A DNA stretch of 64,000 nucleotides from Brevibacillus invocatus (GTDB taxonomy: Bacteria > Bacillota > Bacilli > Brevibacillales > Brevibacillaceae), in contig NZ_RHHR01000035.1 in NCBI RefSeq assembly GCF_003710915.1, positions 16,425-80,424 of the forward strand, in the 5' to 3' direction. Numbering within the stretch: the first letter of the stretch is position 1; each line of letters starts with the position of its first letter. This document shows positions 18,511 to 28,473 of the stretch, piece after piece. The position numbers and the translations under genes are program-made. The notes below the pieces were generated by a model. It saw only the letters and a program-made list of their open reading frames with translations. It did not search any database and was not told where the DNA came from.

Positions 18511-19437
18511 ATGAAGAACTGGAAAGTGGGAACGCGCCGCAGCCGTTTGGCGCTGACTCAAACGAATTGGGTAGTGGAACAACTGCAAAAGCTGGAGCCA
18601 GAAGCGAGCTTTGAGCTGCATGAAATCGTGACCAAGGGTGATCAGATTCTGGATGTCATGCTATCCAAAGTAGGAGGCAAAGGACTGTTCGTCAAGGAAA
18701 TCGAGCAATCTCTCTACGACAAGGAAACAGATTTTGCAGTTCACAGCTTGAAGGACATGCCTGCTGAACTCCCAGAGGGCTTAGTCATTGGCGCTATTCC
18801 AAAGCGCGTTGATCCAAGAGACGTGCTCCTCTCCAAGGATGGCAAGACATTGGATGAACTCCCAGAGGGTGCTCTGGTAGGAACCAGCAGTCTTCGTCGT
18901 GCTGCACAGCTTTTGGCGTATCGTCCGGATATCCAGATCGAATCCGTCCGCGGAAATATTGATACGCGGATGCGCAAGCTGCACGAAGGAAATTTTGACG
19001 CCATCATTCTGGCTGCCGCTGGATTGGAGCGGGTTCAATTTGAGGGCGAAATCGCCCAGTTTTTGCCTGTGGAGATCAGTCTTCCGGCTGTCGGCCAAGG
19101 AGCTTTGGCTATCGAATGTCGTGCCGACGACGAGGAAACTCTCGCTTTGCTGCGCCGCTTGGATGATGAGCCGACCCGTCTGGCTGTGACCGCTGAGCGC
19201 ACCTTCCTGCACAAACTGCAGGGTGGCTGCCAAGTGCCGATCGGTGCATACGCAACGGTAGAAGATGGAGAGATTCATCTGACTGCGATGGTTGGCTCTC
19301 CGGATGGAAAGCTAATCTGCAAGAGCACCGCTTCTGGTCGCGATCCTGTAGCCATAGGCTTGCAGGTATCGGAGGCCGTCCTGGCTCAGGGTGCAGCAGA
19401 TATCCTGGCAAAAGTGCTGCAGGAGAACGAAAAATGA
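18511..19437 (+). CDS. hemC: Hydroxymethylbilane synthase (porphobilinogen deaminase)
   Basis: Condenses four porphobilinogens into hydroxymethylbilane. The cofactor-anchoring cysteine is Cys240 in LQGGCQVPIGA. The N-terminal GTRRSRLALTQ, the HSLKDMP motif around 78-84 and the GTSSLRRAAQL segment are diagnostic. ATG 18511 follows GAGGAGG. 308 residues. It overlaps hemD by 4 bases. Confidence 0.97.
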   Translation: MKNWKVGTRRSRLALTQTNWVVEQLQKLEPEASFELHEIVTKGDQILDVMLSKVGGKGLFVKEIEQSLYDKETDFAVHSLKDMPAELPEGLVIGAIPKRVDPRDVLLSKDGKTLDELPEGALVGTSSLRRAAQLLAYRPDIQIESVRGNIDTRMRKLHEGNFDAIILAAAGLERVQFEGEIAQFLPVEISLPAVGQGALAIECRADDEETLALLRRLDDEPTRLAVTAERTFLHKLQGGCQVPIGAYATVEDGEIHLTAMVGSPDGKLICKSTASGRDPVAIGLQVSEAVLAQGAADILAKVLQENEK

Positions 19438-20264
19438 TGAGCGGCGAAGCCTACGCCAAAACCAGTGCGAGCAAGCCACTGACTGGCAAATGTGTTATGG
19501 TGACACGCGAGCGAAGTCAGGCGCGAGAATTGGTTGAACAAATAGAGGCATTGGGAGGAGAAGCGTTTGCTTTTCCTCTCTTGAAAATGATCCCGCCGCT
19601 CGATTACAAACAGCTGGATGAGGCCATTCGTACGCTCGATACCTACGACTGGCTGATCTTCACTAGTGTGAACGGCGTCCGTTTCTTTTGCGAGCGTATG
19701 GACGGATTAGGAGTAGCGGTGCAGGATTACGCTGGTCGTGTGGCGGCAGTTGGCCCCAAGACAGCGGCTGCTCTGGAAGAACGAGGGCTTTTGGTAGAGG
19801 TGATCCCTTCTGATTTTGTGGCAGAGGGATTGTTGACCAGCTTGCAGACCGCGCTTCTCGCAGGCCAGCGAGTCCTGCTGCCGCGAGCTGATATCGCCCG
19901 CAAGCTATTGCCAGAAAAGCTTCGGAAAATGGGCATGGATGTCACGGAAGTCGATGTGTATCAGACGGTGATCGATGCTGATATGGCACCTCAAGCTGCT
20001 GAGCGTTTACAGCGCGGGGAGATTGATGCGATCCTGTTTACAAGCTCGTCGACAGTCAGCCATTTTGTACAAGCGATGTCTTCATGGATCACACCCACGT
20101 GGCTCGATCGCGTCCATATCGCCTGTATCGGCCCGATTACCGCGCAGACAGCACAAAAGCTGGGGTTGCAGGTGAATGTTGTGGCACAGGAGTATACAAT
20201 AGATGGATTACTGGATGCATTACTGAAGAATCTGGGAGGGGAATCTCATGACAAGCAAATTTGA
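19434..20264 (+). CDS. hemD: Uroporphyrinogen-III synthase
   Basis: Closes and inverts ring D of hydroxymethylbilane to give uroporphyrinogen III. The family is poorly conserved, but [53 protein letters not shown] and [11 protein letters not shown] are all typical. The start at 19434 overlaps the hemC stop and the end overlaps hemB by 17 bases, so translation is probably coupled. 276 residues. Confidence 0.93.
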   Translation: MMSGEAYAKTSASKPLTGKCVMVTRERSQARELVEQIEALGGEAFAFPLLKMIPPLDYKQLDEAIRTLDTYDWLIFTSVNGVRFFCERMDGLGVAVQDYAGRVAAVGPKTAAALEERGLLVEVIPSDFVAEGLLTSLQTALLAGQRVLLPRADIARKLLPEKLRKMGMDVTEVDVYQTVIDADMAPQAAERLQRGEIDAILFTSSSTVSHFVQAMSSWITPTWLDRVHIACIGPITAQTAQKLGLQVNVVAQEYTIDGLLDALLKNLGGESHDKQI

Positions 20265-21222
20265 TCGTCATCGCCGATTGCGCAGCAGCGCAGCCATGCG
20301 CAACCTAGTTCGGGAAAATCACGTACATATTGAGGATTTGATCTACCCGCTTTTTGTAGTAGAAGGCAGCAATATTAAAGAAGAAATCCCTTCGATGCCA
20401 GGCGTTTATCATTTTTCCCTGGACATGCTGGCAGAGGAAATGAAGGAGATTGTCGCGGCAGGTATTCAATCCGTTCTGATGTTTGGTGTACCAGAATTCA
20501 AGGATGCATGCGGTTCTGAAGCATACAACGATCAAGCGATTACCCAACAGGCCATTCGCCAAATCAAGGAATCCTATCCGGAAATGATCGTCATTGCAGA
20601 TACCTGTCTGTGTCAGTACACGGATCACGGGCATTGCGGTGTGTTGCACGAGGGAGAAGTCGTCAACGATGAAACCTTGAAATTACTGGCGGCTACAGCC
20701 GTATCACAAGCAAAAGCAGGTGCAGACATCATCGCGCCTTCCAACATGATGGACGGATTTGTGATCGCCATTCGCGAAGGCTTGGACGAAGCTGGATTTG
20801 CCCATATTCCAATCATGTCTTACGCAGTGAAGTACGCATCTTCTTTCTACGGTCCATTCCGTGATGCCGCTCACTCGACACCACAGTCTGGTGATCGCAA
20901 AAGCTACCAGATGGACCCGGCCAATGCACGTGAGGGACTTCTGGAGGCAGCATCCGACGTCCGGGAAGGTGCCGACTTCCTGATTGTAAAACCAGCTCTG
21001 GCATTCATGGACATGGTCCTTCGCCTGCGCGAGAACTTCCATGTGCCGATCGTGGCGTACAACGTGAGTGCGGAGTATTCGATGGTGAAAGCGGCAGCGG
21101 CGAATGGCTGGATCGATGAAGAACGGATCGTAATGGAAACACTGGTAGGCTTCAAGCGCGCAGGCGCTGACCTGATCATTACGTATCATGCCAAAGACGT
21201 GGCAAAATGGCTGACGAGGTGA
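20248..21222 (+). CDS. hemB: Porphobilinogen synthase (ALA dehydratase), zinc type
   Basis: Joins two 5-aminolevulinate molecules into porphobilinogen. The zinc site cysteines are Cys120, Cys122 and Cys130 in [14 protein letters not shown], so this is a zinc-dependent form. The active-site lysines are Lys195 ([15 protein letters not shown]) and the Schiff-base Lys248 (VKPA). ATG 20248 follows GGGAGGGGAATC within the end of hemD. 324 residues. Confidence 0.97.
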   Translation: MTSKFDRHRRLRSSAAMRNLVRENHVHIEDLIYPLFVVEGSNIKEEIPSMPGVYHFSLDMLAEEMKEIVAAGIQSVLMFGVPEFKDACGSEAYNDQAITQQAIRQIKESYPEMIVIADTCLCQYTDHGHCGVLHEGEVVNDETLKLLAATAVSQAKAGADIIAPSNMMDGFVIAIREGLDEAGFAHIPIMSYAVKYASSFYGPFRDAAHSTPQSGDRKSYQMDPANAREGLLEAASDVREGADFLIVKPALAFMDMVLRLRENFHVPIVAYNVSAEYSMVKAAAANGWIDEERIVMETLVGFKRAGADLIITYHAKDVAKWLTR

Positions 21223-21227
21223 GCAAA

Positions 21228-22511
21228 ATGAACAGAGAGAACTCGACGAAGTTTTTTGAAGAAGCGCAGCATTATATACCTGGTGGTGTAAACTCGCCTG
21301 TGCGTGCTTTCAAAAGCGTGGGTGGCAACCCGGTATACATAGCCAAAGGGGAAGGCTCCCGAATCTTCGATGTGGATGGAAACAGCTACATCGATTACAT
21401 CGGATCATGGGGTCCGTTGATTTTGGGCCACGCTCATCCAAAAGTACTGTCTGCCATTACAGAAGTGGCAGCATTGGGTACGAGCTTTGGTGCACCGACC
21501 GAGCGGGAAACCGTGATGGCCAAGCTGGTTTGCGAGCTGGTGCCATCCGTTGAGGTTGTGCGGATGGTCAATTCCGGTACAGAGGCGACGATGAGTGCAC
21601 TTCGCCTGGCTCGCGGCTATACCAAGCGCAACAAAATCATGAAGTTCGAAGGCTGCTACCATGGTCATGCGGACAGTCTTTTGATCAAAGCGGGTTCAGG
21701 TGTAGCTACGCTCGGTTTGCCTGATAGCCCGGGTGTACCAGAAGGAACAGCACTCAATACGATTACAGTACCGTACAACGATCTGGAAAGTGTAAAGCTG
21801 GCGTTCGAAAACTACGGTGACGATCTGGCTGCCGTTATCGTCGAACCCGTAGGCGGCAATATGGGTGTCGTCCCTCCGTTGCCTGGCTTCCTGGAAGGCT
21901 TGCGTCAGATTACCGAGCAATACGGTACTCTCTTGATCTTTGACGAGGTCATGACCGGCTTCCGCGTTGCTTTGGGTGGTGCACAAAAGCGTTTCGGCAT
22001 TACACCAGACCTGACTACGATGGGGAAAGTTATCGGCGGCGGCTTGCCAGTTGGCGCTTACGGCGGTAAACGGGAAATCATGCAACAGATCGCGCCTGCA
22101 GGTCCGATCTATCAGGCAGGTACGCTTTCGGGTAACCCGTTGGCGATGGCAGCAGGACTGGCGACTCTTCAGGAATTGTCCACACCGGGTGCTTACGAGC
22201 AGCTGGAAAAGATGTCCAAGCGTCTGGGTGAAGGTCTCGCCGAGAACGCAAGCAAACTCGGCATTCCACATACACTGAACCGTGTTGGATCGATGGTTTG
22301 CCTGTTCTTCACAGATACGCCTGTCATCAATTACGAGACTGCGAAAACCTCGGATCTGGAGCGTTTCTCCTCATACTTCAGTCATTTGCTGGACGATGGC
22401 ATCATGATTCCGCCATCCCAGTTTGAAGGCATGTTTGTATCACTCGCTCATACAGAGGAAGACATCGAGCGTACGATTGAGGCAAGCTACCGGGCCATGC
22501 AAAAACTGTAA
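21228..22511 (+). CDS. hemL: Glutamate-1-semialdehyde 2,1-aminomutase
   Basis: PLP enzyme that converts glutamate-1-semialdehyde to 5-aminolevulinate. The PLP lysine is Lys267 in [16 protein letters not shown]. The N-terminal [16 protein letters not shown] is diagnostic. I use ATG 21228 with GAGGTGA at 21216-21222; an in-frame ATG at 21207 would lie within hemB and has no ribosome site. 427 residues. Last gene of hemAXCDBL. Confidence 0.97.
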   Translation: MNRENSTKFFEEAQHYIPGGVNSPVRAFKSVGGNPVYIAKGEGSRIFDVDGNSYIDYIGSWGPLILGHAHPKVLSAITEVAALGTSFGAPTERETVMAKLVCELVPSVEVVRMVNSGTEATMSALRLARGYTKRNKIMKFEGCYHGHADSLLIKAGSGVATLGLPDSPGVPEGTALNTITVPYNDLESVKLAFENYGDDLAAVIVEPVGGNMGVVPPLPGFLEGLRQITEQYGTLLIFDEVMTGFRVALGGAQKRFGITPDLTTMGKVIGGGLPVGAYGGKREIMQQIAPAGPIYQAGTLSGNPLAMAAGLATLQELSTPGAYEQLEKMSKRLGEGLAENASKLGIPHTLNRVGSMVCLFFTDTPVINYETAKTSDLERFSSYFSHLLDDGIMIPPSQFEGMFVSLAHTEEDIERTIEASYRAMQKL

Positions 22512-22517
22512 GAACGA

Positions 22518-22543
22518 AACCCCCTTTGAAAAAGGGGGTTTTC
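22518..22543 (+). terminator. Terminator of the hemAXCDBL operon
   Basis: AACCCCCTTT 22518-22527 pairs with AAAGGGGGTT 22531-22540, then TTTT. Confidence 0.9.
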
Positions 22544-22665
22544 CTGTTTTCTTGTTTGCGCAATGTTTTAAACAGAGGTTTCATTTCCTCTTACAGGATT
22601 TGTCTGTATTTGTTAAGAATATGGTAAAGTGTGGATAAAAAGTCGATAACAAAGGAGACATCGTG

Positions 22666-23148
22666 ATGGAGGGAATGGTAGTCCAAGTACCGCAAAAACA
22701 TTTTATTGGCATGAGCTTTTCAGGACCTTTTCAGACACTGGTGGAAGGGATGACCGAACATTGGGGGAAATTTGTCGCTCGACAGCAAGAGATACCGCTC
22801 GTGATTCACCCCGATGTCCGATACGACATCAGTGATGAAAATGCCAAGTATCGCATGTATACCGAATATGTGGCAGTGGAAGTCGAGGGCTTTGAAAGAA
22901 TCCCGGAAAGAATGGTAGCTTTCACGATCCCCGCCAGGACATACGCTCGTTTCACCCATGTCGGCCCCATGTCTACGGTAAAAGATACATACACACAGCT
23001 GTTTCAATGGTTGGCACAGCAGGGACTGGAAATGGACGAAACGGCATTGCGCATGGAGCGTTATGATGCTCAGTACATCCCGTCCATGCACGCACCGGAT
23101 CGCCCCGAAAATACATACCAAATCTTTATACCGCTGAAGGAAGTCTAG
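22666..23148 (+). CDS. GyrI-like small-molecule-binding / AraC effector-domain protein
   Basis: Stand-alone effector-binding domain (SRPBCC-like GyrI fold) of about 160 residues. Visible family features are the opening VVQVPQKHFIGMSFSGPF, the central YTEYVAVEVEGFERIPERMVAFTIPARTYARFTHVGP and the acidic ending TYQIFIPLKEV. There is no DNA-binding domain, so it probably binds or sequesters a ligand rather than regulating directly. ATG 22666 is preferred over GTG 22663 on distance from AAGGAG at 22652-22657. It is a single gene after the hem operon terminator. Confidence 0.78.
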   Translation: MEGMVVQVPQKHFIGMSFSGPFQTLVEGMTEHWGKFVARQQEIPLVIHPDVRYDISDENAKYRMYTEYVAVEVEGFERIPERMVAFTIPARTYARFTHVGPMSTVKDTYTQLFQWLAQQGLEMDETALRMERYDAQYIPSMHAPDRPENTYQIFIPLKEV

Positions 23149-23229
23149 CTGTTCATCGCCCAACCGAGGTGAGGAAGGTCTGCATGGCTTTTATGACACC
23201 CTGCAAGCAGACTCTCCTGAATATGTACC

Positions 23230-23637
23230 ATGTGGTGTAACACCTCCTATGAGCGAATGGCCATCATCCACAACGTCCTCCGGCAATTGCCATCCGGTGA
23301 GATCGCTGGATTTGGCGGTGGGTGGGCAATTTTTCTCTGTCGCGTTGGCGTGGTTTACCAGTTCTTGACGAAAGAAGAAGCGTGGGTGATCAACTTGGAG
23401 GCAGCCCGACACGTGCAGGAGCATCATGACAGCTGGCAGAATTATTTCATCGGCTTTGCAGCAGGGAGTCAGTTTCACTTGTCGGATCGTCGATGGAAGA
23501 AATGCATCCCGGTCATGAACCGGGTGAGCACGATACTGGGCAGAAGCACGTTGGGTTGGAACAGAGCAGCGTGGGTTCAGGATTTGCTGCCGGATAAGGA
23601 AAAGCACCTCCCCAAGCAGGAGAGTATCTCTGTTTGA
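23230..23637 (+). CDS. Hypothetical protein with uncertain start
   Basis: A 135-residue frame with a plausible globular composition (GEIAGFGGGWAIFLCRVGVVYQFL, WVINLEAARHVQEHHDSWQNYFIGF) that I do not recognise. A stop at 23218-23220 limits the start to ATG 23230 or ATG 23257, neither with its own ribosome site. A good AGGAAGG site at about 23171-23177 instead serves ATG 23184, which opens an 18-codon peptide ending at TAA 23238-23240, inside this gene. Translation may be coupled through that leader peptide, or the gene may carry a frameshift near 23230. Confidence 0.5.
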   Translation: MWCNTSYERMAIIHNVLRQLPSGEIAGFGGGWAIFLCRVGVVYQFLTKEEAWVINLEAARHVQEHHDSWQNYFIGFAAGSQFHLSDRRWKKCIPVMNRVSTILGRSTLGWNRAAWVQDLLPDKEKHLPKQESISV

Positions 23638-23657
23638 CAGGTAAATACTGAAAAGAA

Positions 23658-23698
23658 AGCCAAGCGTACGCAGAAAAGCGATGCTTGGCTCATTTTTA
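23658..23698. terminator. Bidirectional terminator at 23.7 kb
   Basis: AGCCAAGC 23658-23665 pairs with GCTTGGCT 23683-23690, followed by CATTTTTATTT on the + strand and an A-rich run on the other side. It separates two convergent genes. Confidence 0.75.
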
Positions 23699-25003
23699 TT
23701 TATACGGCTTTACGCCCAACAAGGTATCCAGACCGACGATTTCGAAGCCTTGCTGTTGAAGCTCGGAAATGATCATCGGAACCGCGTTGGCTGTCTCGCT
23801 TTTGTCTTCATTGGAGTGCATCAGGATAATGTCGCCATTCCGTACGTTGTCCATCACGTTCTTGCGGATATTTTCGGCTTCCTTTTGAGACCAATCCAGT
23901 GTGTCGATAGACCAGAGAATAATGGTGTCCCCGTTTTGCTTGGCCGCTTTCACGACCTGTTCATCTGTCTCGCCAAAAGGAGGACGCAGGAGAGCAGGCT
24001 TTTTGCCAATAACCTGCTCGATTTCGTTCTCCGTCTGGATAAGATCGGCTGCTATGCCTTGCAGGTTTTTGGTTGTTAAATCTTCGTGCAAATAGCTGTG
24101 ACCCAGAACAAGATGACCGCTCTTTTCGGCGAGCTGTACGACCTCCGGATTTTCCTTCACTCTGCTGCCGACGAAGAAGAAGCTTCCTTTTACCCCGTAC
24201 TGGTCCAGCGTGCGGATGATCGCGGGTGTGACAGTAGCATCGGGACCGTCGTCAAAGGTTAAGGCAACCTGCTTTTTATTCGGGCCATTGATGTACACTT
24301 CGTCACGATGCTTGCTTGCAAATTGCCGAATCTCGTTTCTCCATCGGTCCATGTTTTGTTTCGCTTTCGTGGATAGCTGGTTGGATTCACCTTTGATAGC
24401 CAGATCGTAAGTCTCGGGGATCGATGCCGATGGGTCAGCTCCTTGATCAGCCGAAGCAAGCAAGGATACGTGGTCTACTCTGCCTCTTTCATCGGAGAGG
24501 ATGAAGCGAAGGGACAATGATTCGTCAAGGCTGTAGGAGAGAACGGTTTCATTCGGCAGTTTTCTGATATGCTCCGCTTCGCCGAGCATATCCATGATCT
24601 GGTCCCGGGAGATTCTTTGCAGATCGGGATGAGCGGAACGAAGATCGACTAGATGCTTCCGATCCTGATAGCCGATCGTTACCCGCTGCTTCTCATAGAC
24701 GGCATACCAGATCCCTCCTACTTGATCCAGCTTGTCAGGTTGGCCCCAAGCTTGCTCTACTTCGTCCATGGTCGTTTTGGTAACCACAAAGGAAGTATGC
24801 GGGATTTTCCCATCCCGTGCCAGGTCGATCAAAACCGCAAGCTCGAACGGGTTCTTTTCGGCTGGTGGTGTTTGCGGCAAAGGCTCTTCACTCTGGGCTA
24901 CAGGAGGAGCTTGTGCCGATTCGTTTTCGGTGCTAAAAGGAGAACACGCTGTGAGCAGCAATGCCAGAATTACGGTTTTGGTTGTGTTGGTTTGTCGTTT
25001 CAA
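23696..25003 (-). CDS. Lipoprotein polysaccharide deacetylase with an N-terminal extra domain
   Basis: Surface lipoprotein: signal peptide ending LLLTAC at residue 20. Residues about 50-165 form a small domain (SFVVTKTTMDEVEQAWGQPDK, VGGIWYAVYEKQRVTIGYQD) resembling DUF4309/YjgB-type modules. The C-terminal NodB domain (about 240-435) has TFDDGP, the metal-binding HSYLHED and RPPFGE, all intact. It should deacetylate peptidoglycan or another N-acetylated glycan outside the membrane. The start is TTG 25003-25001 behind an AGAAGG site. 435 residues. Lone reverse-strand gene. Confidence 0.86.
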   Translation of the reverse strand: MKRQTNTTKTVILALLLTACSPFSTENESAQAPPVAQSEEPLPQTPPAEKNPFELAVLIDLARDGKIPHTSFVVTKTTMDEVEQAWGQPDKLDQVGGIWYAVYEKQRVTIGYQDRKHLVDLRSAHPDLQRISRDQIMDMLGEAEHIRKLPNETVLSYSLDESLSLRFILSDERGRVDHVSLLASADQGADPSASIPETYDLAIKGESNQLSTKAKQNMDRWRNEIRQFASKHRDEVYINGPNKKQVALTFDDGPDATVTPAIIRTLDQYGVKGSFFFVGSRVKENPEVVQLAEKSGHLVLGHSYLHEDLTTKNLQGIAADLIQTENEIEQVIGKKPALLRPPFGETDEQVVKAAKQNGDTIILWSIDTLDWSQKEAENIRKNVMDNVRNGDIILMHSNEDKSETANAVPMIISELQQQGFEIVGLDTLLGVKPYK

Positions 25004-25161
25004 CCTGTGTACCTTCTCTCTCAGGTAGTCAGTGGTGCTTTGCTACTAGTATGGACGAAATAAGGGCCAGAAGGTTGCATGCTTTCGATAAACTGGAAGG
25101 TATGGGACAGGCAAAAAGAGAATGGAATTAAAAATCAGCTATCAAGTCAGGAGGTGAAAGG

Positions 25162-25476
25162 ATGACAACGAATCTCTACTTCGTTCGCCATGCCCATTCA
25201 GTCTACTCACCGGATGAATATCATCGGCCACTCTCCGAACAAGGGCTGCATGACGCACAAAGGGTAACTGAAATCCTGAAAAGGGAGAACATCGATCACG
25301 TGCTTTCGAGTCCTTACAGGCGAGCGATTCAAACGGTGGAAGGAATAAGCGATTATCTGGAGACAGAAGTGGTGATCATGGAGGATTTCAAGGAAAGAGT
25401 CTTGGCGGATCAGCAGATCGCTCATTTTGATGAAGCTGTTCTGAAGGCTGTTGAGCGACTCTGGGATCAGCCATAG
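25162..25476 (+). pseudogene. Histidine phosphatase, truncated at the C-terminus
   Basis: The N-terminal half of a phosphoglycerate-mutase-like phosphatase. The catalytic motif FVRHAHS (His10) and LSSPYRRAIQT are intact, with the ERVLADQ segment typical of the family. The frame then stops after 104 residues at LWDQP, while relatives have about 180-200 residues with a second catalytic histidine (HG motif) that is missing here. Only 68 bases separate it from the next gene, so the missing part is not nearby. A good AGGAGG site precedes ATG 25162, so the piece may still be translated, but it should lack activity. Confidence 0.7.
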
Positions 25477-25544
25477 GATACAGGTTTAGGTTTTAGCGGC
25501 TCCGGGCAAGACTTTGACAAAGACGGAAAGAAAGGGATGAGCAT

Positions 25545-26345
25545 ATGAAAAAACGGATTCAGTTAAGAAATGGAAAACGCATCGCCTATGAGGAAGAAGG
25601 GACTGGAGGGACCCCCATTGTTTTGCTGCATGGCTTTTGCGGAAGCAGTGCGTATTGGAACCGGGTGTTGCCTCTTCTCGGTAAAACCCGTCATGTCATC
25701 GCTGTGGATCTGGCAGGCCACGGGGATAGCTCAGCACCAGAACCGAATGAAGCCTATACGATTGAGAAATTCGCGGAGGAGCTCTCCATGCTGGTGGAGG
25801 AGTGGGGTTTTGAACGTATTCATCTCTTCGGCCATTCATTGGGAGGCTATGTTGCCCTGGCATTTGCCGAACAGTATGCAGACAAGCTGCAGAGCTTTGG
25901 TCTGATTCACTCCACGCCCTTTCCAGATGACGAGGCAGCCCAGCAAAATCGCAACAAAGGGGCAGAGAGCATCCGCAGCAACGGAATAGAGCCGTTCATC
26001 AAGGCATTGGTTCCCAAGCTGTTTGCGCCAGAGAACCTGAAGTCCATGCCCGATCAGGTTGCTTTAGCCAAAGAAATCGGACTGGCTACCGATCCAAACG
26101 GGGCCATCCAAACTCTCCGGGCCATGAGGGATCGCAAGGATCGGCTGCACGTTTTGCAAGAATCCCAGCTCCCTGTGTTGTTGCTGGCAGGTGACCAGGA
26201 TCAAGTCATTGCACCAGCCAAGACCTTTGTGGTAGAAAAGGCACAGGTCCAGCAAGTGCTGCTGCCAAATGTGGGGCACATGGGCATGCTGGAGGCTCCT
26301 CAGGATTTAGTCGATGCGATGGTGAAGTTTGTCGAGTCACTTTAG
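25545..26345 (+). CDS. Alpha/beta hydrolase
   Basis: Cytoplasmic alpha/beta-fold hydrolase of unknown substrate. Catalytic Ser98 in the nucleophile elbow GHSLGG, probable Asp219 (GDQDQVI) and His245 (VGHMG) form the triad. Oxyanion motif HGFCGS lies at 29-34. 266 residues is normal for esterase and BioH/MenH-like members. ATG 25545 follows AAGGGATGAG. It may be cotranscribed with the truncated phosphatase 68 bases upstream. Confidence 0.85.
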   Translation: MKKRIQLRNGKRIAYEEEGTGGTPIVLLHGFCGSSAYWNRVLPLLGKTRHVIAVDLAGHGDSSAPEPNEAYTIEKFAEELSMLVEEWGFERIHLFGHSLGGYVALAFAEQYADKLQSFGLIHSTPFPDDEAAQQNRNKGAESIRSNGIEPFIKALVPKLFAPENLKSMPDQVALAKEIGLATDPNGAIQTLRAMRDRKDRLHVLQESQLPVLLLAGDQDQVIAPAKTFVVEKAQVQQVLLPNVGHMGMLEAPQDLVDAMVKFVESL

Positions 26346-26411
26346 AATCCTTTACAATCATTCATTTTCTAGTACATTTATCCAATCTATCAGCCAAAAT
26401 TTAATAATTTT

Positions 26412-26420
26412 TGATATAAT
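26412..26420 (+). promoter_or_regulatory. Extended -10 promoter of the 5'-nucleotidase gene
   Basis: TGATATAAT at 26412-26420; no clear -35. It is 50 bases upstream of the start. Confidence 0.6.
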
Positions 26421-26469
26421 GGTCACGAGTTTGGACAAATAGATACATAGTTGAGAGGGGAAATTTGCG

Positions 26470-28347
26470 ATGAAAAAAGCACGTCGTATTACGATGACTG
26501 CATTCGCTTCAGTTGTCTTTGCCTCGATGATGGCAACATCCGCTTTTGCTGCACCGCTGCATCCTGTTCAGCACGCTGACTGGATGGCAAAAAAATCGAT
26601 CATTTCAGCGGGTCAAAATGGGGATTTAGCCCTGGAACGCAATGTTACATTGGCTGAAGCACTGGTTGTTTTCGCGAAGCTGAAAGAAACTGAGCTGACA
26701 GCTGCAGCAGCTGGAGCACATTGGTCCACTCCATATCTGAACTGGGCAAAAGCAGAAGGGGCAGTCAGCGACGCAGATACCGCCAACCCTTCACAAGCTG
26801 TTTCTGCTGCCAAACTGGTTGCAATCGCTGAAAAACTGGGATACAGCATGAGCCTCGACGAAAAAGCACAGGTAACACGCGGCGAGTTCTTCCAGGCGTT
26901 GGGAGATGCAGCTACCACCCAAATTACCATCGCGCACACCAATGACGTGCATGGTCACATTCAAGAAGATAAAGGACAAAAGGAATATGGCTACGCCAAG
27001 ATCGCTACCTTGATCAATGAATGGCGCGCAGAAAATGATAACTTCCTGCTTCTCGATGCAGGAGACACTTTCCAGGGAACCATTTTCGTGAACCAGTTCA
27101 AAGGGGAATCCATCGTTCCGATTCTCAACCACCTCGACTACAGCGTGATGGCTGCTGGAAACCACGAGTTTGACTTTGGCTACGAGCAATTGCTGAAGCT
27201 GCGTGATGCATTGGATCATCCCGTAATCTCTGCGAACGTGTTCAAAGCAGACGGTGAAGAACTGCTGGTTCCTACCTTCAAGGCTGAGATCGGCGGCAAA
27301 AAGTTTGCCTTCCTGGGCTTTGTAGCAGAGGATACACCAATCCTGACACACCCTGACAACGTAAAAGGACTTACCTTCAAAAGTCCTGTAGAGGTTGCCA
27401 AGGCTGTCGTTCCTGAACTGAAAAAAGAAGTGGATCACGTGGTAGTCGTTTCCCACATCGGAATTAACGTCGACCGTGAGATCGCCGAAAATGTGGAAGG
27501 AATCGACCTGATCGTCGGCGGACACTCCCATACGCCACTGCGTACTCCAGAAGTCGTCAATGGAACCTATATCGTACAGGACTGGGAGTACGGCAAATCT
27601 TTGGGCCGTGCTGACCTCTACTACCTGGATAATGAATTGGTTGCCTTCAGCGGCGGATTGAAAGAATACGATGAGACTGTCGTAGCGGATCCGGAAATCG
27701 ATAAAATGGTGAAGGACATCGTCACGCAAATCGACACAGTCATGAACGTGGTGATTGCCAAATCCGAAGTTCCACTGGATGGCGACCGCAATCTGGTCCG
27801 TAAGAAAGAAACCAACGTGGGCAACCTGATTACCGATATTATGCTGGAGCGTACGCAAAGCATCGCTGGGTATGAAGCGGATGTAGCAGTGGCGAATGGC
27901 GGCGGTATCCGCACACAGCTCGAAGCAGGAGACATTACGAAGAAAAACCTGTATACTTTGCTGCCGTTTGAAAACAACACTTTATCAGTAATTGAAGTTA
28001 CAGGGGCAGAATTGAAACAGGTCTTGGAACATGGAGTGAGTGATGTGGAAAACGGCGCAGGCCGCTTCCCGCAAATCAGTGGAATGAGCTTTACCTACAG
28101 CAAGAGCAAACCGGTGGGGGAGCGCGTTCTCGAAGTTAAGGTAGGCGACGCTCCACTTGATCTTGAGAAAACCTACAAGCTGGCGACCATTGACTTCTTG
28201 GCTGCTGGGGGAGATGGGTTTGAAATGCTGAAAGAAAAACCATTCTTCAACTCAGGTTTGTCTATGTACAGCGTGGTTGAGGCAGGACTGATCGAGCGTA
28301 AAGTCGTCAATCCGCAGGTTGAAGGACGTATTGTTGAAGTAGAATAG
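26470..28347 (+). CDS. Secreted 5'-nucleotidase with an SLH-like N-terminal region
   Basis: Extracellular phosphohydrolase for nucleotides, UDP-sugars or 2',3'-cyclic nucleotides. Signal peptide at residues 1-27 (ASMMATSAFA-A). Residues about 30-150 look like degenerate S-layer-homology repeats (LALERNVTLAEALVVFAKL, KAQVTRGEFFQAL), which could attach it to the wall. The metallophosphatase domain follows with HTNDVHGH, LDAGDTFQG, GNHEFDFG, SHIG and GGHSH. The C-terminal 5'-nucleotidase domain has NGGGIRTQL and the substrate-binding FAAGGDGF-like LAAGGDGFEM. ATG 26470 follows GAGAGGGG. 625 residues. Confidence 0.9.
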   Translation: MKKARRITMTAFASVVFASMMATSAFAAPLHPVQHADWMAKKSIISAGQNGDLALERNVTLAEALVVFAKLKETELTAAAAGAHWSTPYLNWAKAEGAVSDADTANPSQAVSAAKLVAIAEKLGYSMSLDEKAQVTRGEFFQALGDAATTQITIAHTNDVHGHIQEDKGQKEYGYAKIATLINEWRAENDNFLLLDAGDTFQGTIFVNQFKGESIVPILNHLDYSVMAAGNHEFDFGYEQLLKLRDALDHPVISANVFKADGEELLVPTFKAEIGGKKFAFLGFVAEDTPILTHPDNVKGLTFKSPVEVAKAVVPELKKEVDHVVVVSHIGINVDREIAENVEGIDLIVGGHSHTPLRTPEVVNGTYIVQDWEYGKSLGRADLYYLDNELVAFSGGLKEYDETVVADPEIDKMVKDIVTQIDTVMNVVIAKSEVPLDGDRNLVRKKETNVGNLITDIMLERTQSIAGYEADVAVANGGGIRTQLEAGDITKKNLYTLLPFENNTLSVIEVTGAELKQVLEHGVSDVENGAGRFPQISGMSFTYSKSKPVGERVLEVKVGDAPLDLEKTYKLATIDFLAAGGDGFEMLKEKPFFNSGLSMYSVVEAGLIERKVVNPQVEGRIVEVE

Positions 28348-28361
28348 ACGTTTTGCGACAC

Positions 28362-28399
28362 AAAGACAGGGGACGAGCATTCATTCCCTGTCTTTTTTT
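28362..28399 (+). terminator. Terminator after the 5'-nucleotidase gene
   Basis: AAAGACAGGG 28362-28371 pairs with CCCTGTCTTT 28386-28395 and runs on into T's. Confidence 0.88.
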
Positions 28400-28473
28400 C
28401 ATTCAGGAACAATAATATTTAGTACCTTGTATTGTATAATAGTAATCTGGTAGAATTTTCTGGGTGATGCACA

